Translations under genes and position numbers: made by a program
Notes under the pieces: generated by a model
Seen by the model: only the letters and a program-made list of their open reading frames with translations
What the model was told of the DNA's origin: nothing
The model's database searches: none
Source of the DNA: Streptomyces sp. NRRL F-5123
GTDB lineage: Bacteria; Actinomycetota; Actinomycetes; Streptomycetales; Streptomycetaceae
DNA: 64,000 nucleotides
Assembly (NCBI RefSeq): GCF_000721495.1
Contig: NZ_JOHY01000039.1
Coordinates: 1-64,000, forward strand
Direction of reading: 5' to 3'
Shown: positions 63,736-64,000 of the stretch, piece by piece
Layout: each line of letters opens with the position of its first letter
Numbering within the stretch: position 1 is the stretch's first letter

Positions 63736-64000
63736 TCAGCCGCGCGGCCGGCGGCGGGCCAGCAGCCGCGGCAGCCCTGCCGGGACGGGCTCGCGGGTGG
63801 TCGCGGGAGTCGGCCGCGGGGGAGCCGCGCCCGAGCCGTCCGGCACGGCACCGGGACGCTCGGCGGGTGAGCCCTCGGGGGTGAGACGGAAGAGGGTGCA
63901 CTCGCGGGCCCACCGCTCGTCCACGGAGTCCGCGTCCGCCGTGTTCAACCGCTTGCCGCGCAGCTCCCCGACCGCCGCCTGCCACGCCTCGGACCCGGCC
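63736..64000 (-). CDS. C-terminal part of a gene cut by the window edge
   Basis: A leftward frame enters from the right edge with no stop. It reads AGSEAWQAAVGELRGKRLN, then TADADSVDERWARECTLFRL, then a Pro/Ala/Arg-rich tail ending at 63736. The codon bias is good and the stop is 1 nt from the lipoprotein stop (convergent). An internal TTG at 63948 is not a likely start, because the upstream reading is also coding-like. The product cannot be named from this fragment. Confidence 0.6.
   Translation of the reverse strand, partial: AGSEAWQAAVGELRGKRLNTADADSVDERWARECTLFRLTPEGSPAERPGAVPDGSGAAPPRPTPATTREPVPAGLPRLLARRRPRG

Overview
The window is a core chromosomal stretch of a high-GC Gram-positive actinomycete, almost certainly Streptomyces or a close relative in the Streptomycetaceae. 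The evidence is very high GC with strong third-position GC bias, many GTG/TTG starts, leaderless TAGGNT promoters, a BldK-type peptide importer, a mycothiol gene (mshB), a 7Fe ferredoxin, TatB, and a sigE-rseA-tatB-mrp block that parallels the Mycobacterium tuberculosis Rv1202-Rv1232 region. No rRNA, tRNA, CRISPR array, phage or insertion sequence was recognised.

Layout. 0.2-4.1 kb: a leftward succinate dehydrogenase/fumarate reductase operon (small protein, cytochrome b anchor, flavoprotein, Fe-S protein). 4.4-7.6 kb: an orphan solute-binding lipoprotein facing a membrane protein. 7.9-9.8 kb: typA. 10.2-28.4 kb: three adjacent five-gene oligopeptide ABC importers. Two are rightward near-duplicates (SBP-B-C-D-F) and one is leftward in the bldKA-E order. 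28.8-30.9 kb: an S9 dipeptidyl-peptidase-like enzyme. 31.2-35.3 kb: a small membrane protein, mshB, a membrane protein, and a membrane-anchored protein with a long SPYDTG repeat tract. 35.3-37.7 kb: an ABC-2 exporter followed by a sensor-kinase remnant, plus a free-standing 26-residue peptide gene. 38-42.7 kb: a multidomain PP2C phosphatase, an NTF2-like protein, a frameshifted lipoprotein and an orphan LuxR-type response regulator. 43.3-49.9 kb: transglutaminase-like and GNAT proteins, fdxA, dapC, a secreted protein, a lytic-transglycosylase-like protein, dapE. 50-63 kb: an esterase, a LOG-family enzyme, a FolP2-like protein, a DivIVA-like protein, tagA, an enoyl-CoA hydratase, a DUF3117 protein, an O-methyltransferase, sigE-rseA, tatB, a hypothetical protein, mrp, a DUF1003 protein, a MgtE-N/CBS protein, a lipoprotein, and a gene cut by the window end.

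How the parts fit. One theme is peptide handling: four solute-binding proteins, three importers and a peptidase within 27 kb. A second is envelope homeostasis: sigE/rseA, tatB, a wall-binding-like protein, and dapC/dapE for diaminopimelate. Between genes, a GC-rich imperfect palindromic repeat family recurs at five places. The most unusual items are the 26-residue peptide gene, the broken DesK/DesR-like signalling locus, a single-base frameshift in a lipoprotein gene, a likely ATT start codon, hairpins after the binding-protein gene in all three importer operons, and the lack of htrA next to sigE/rseA/tatB.
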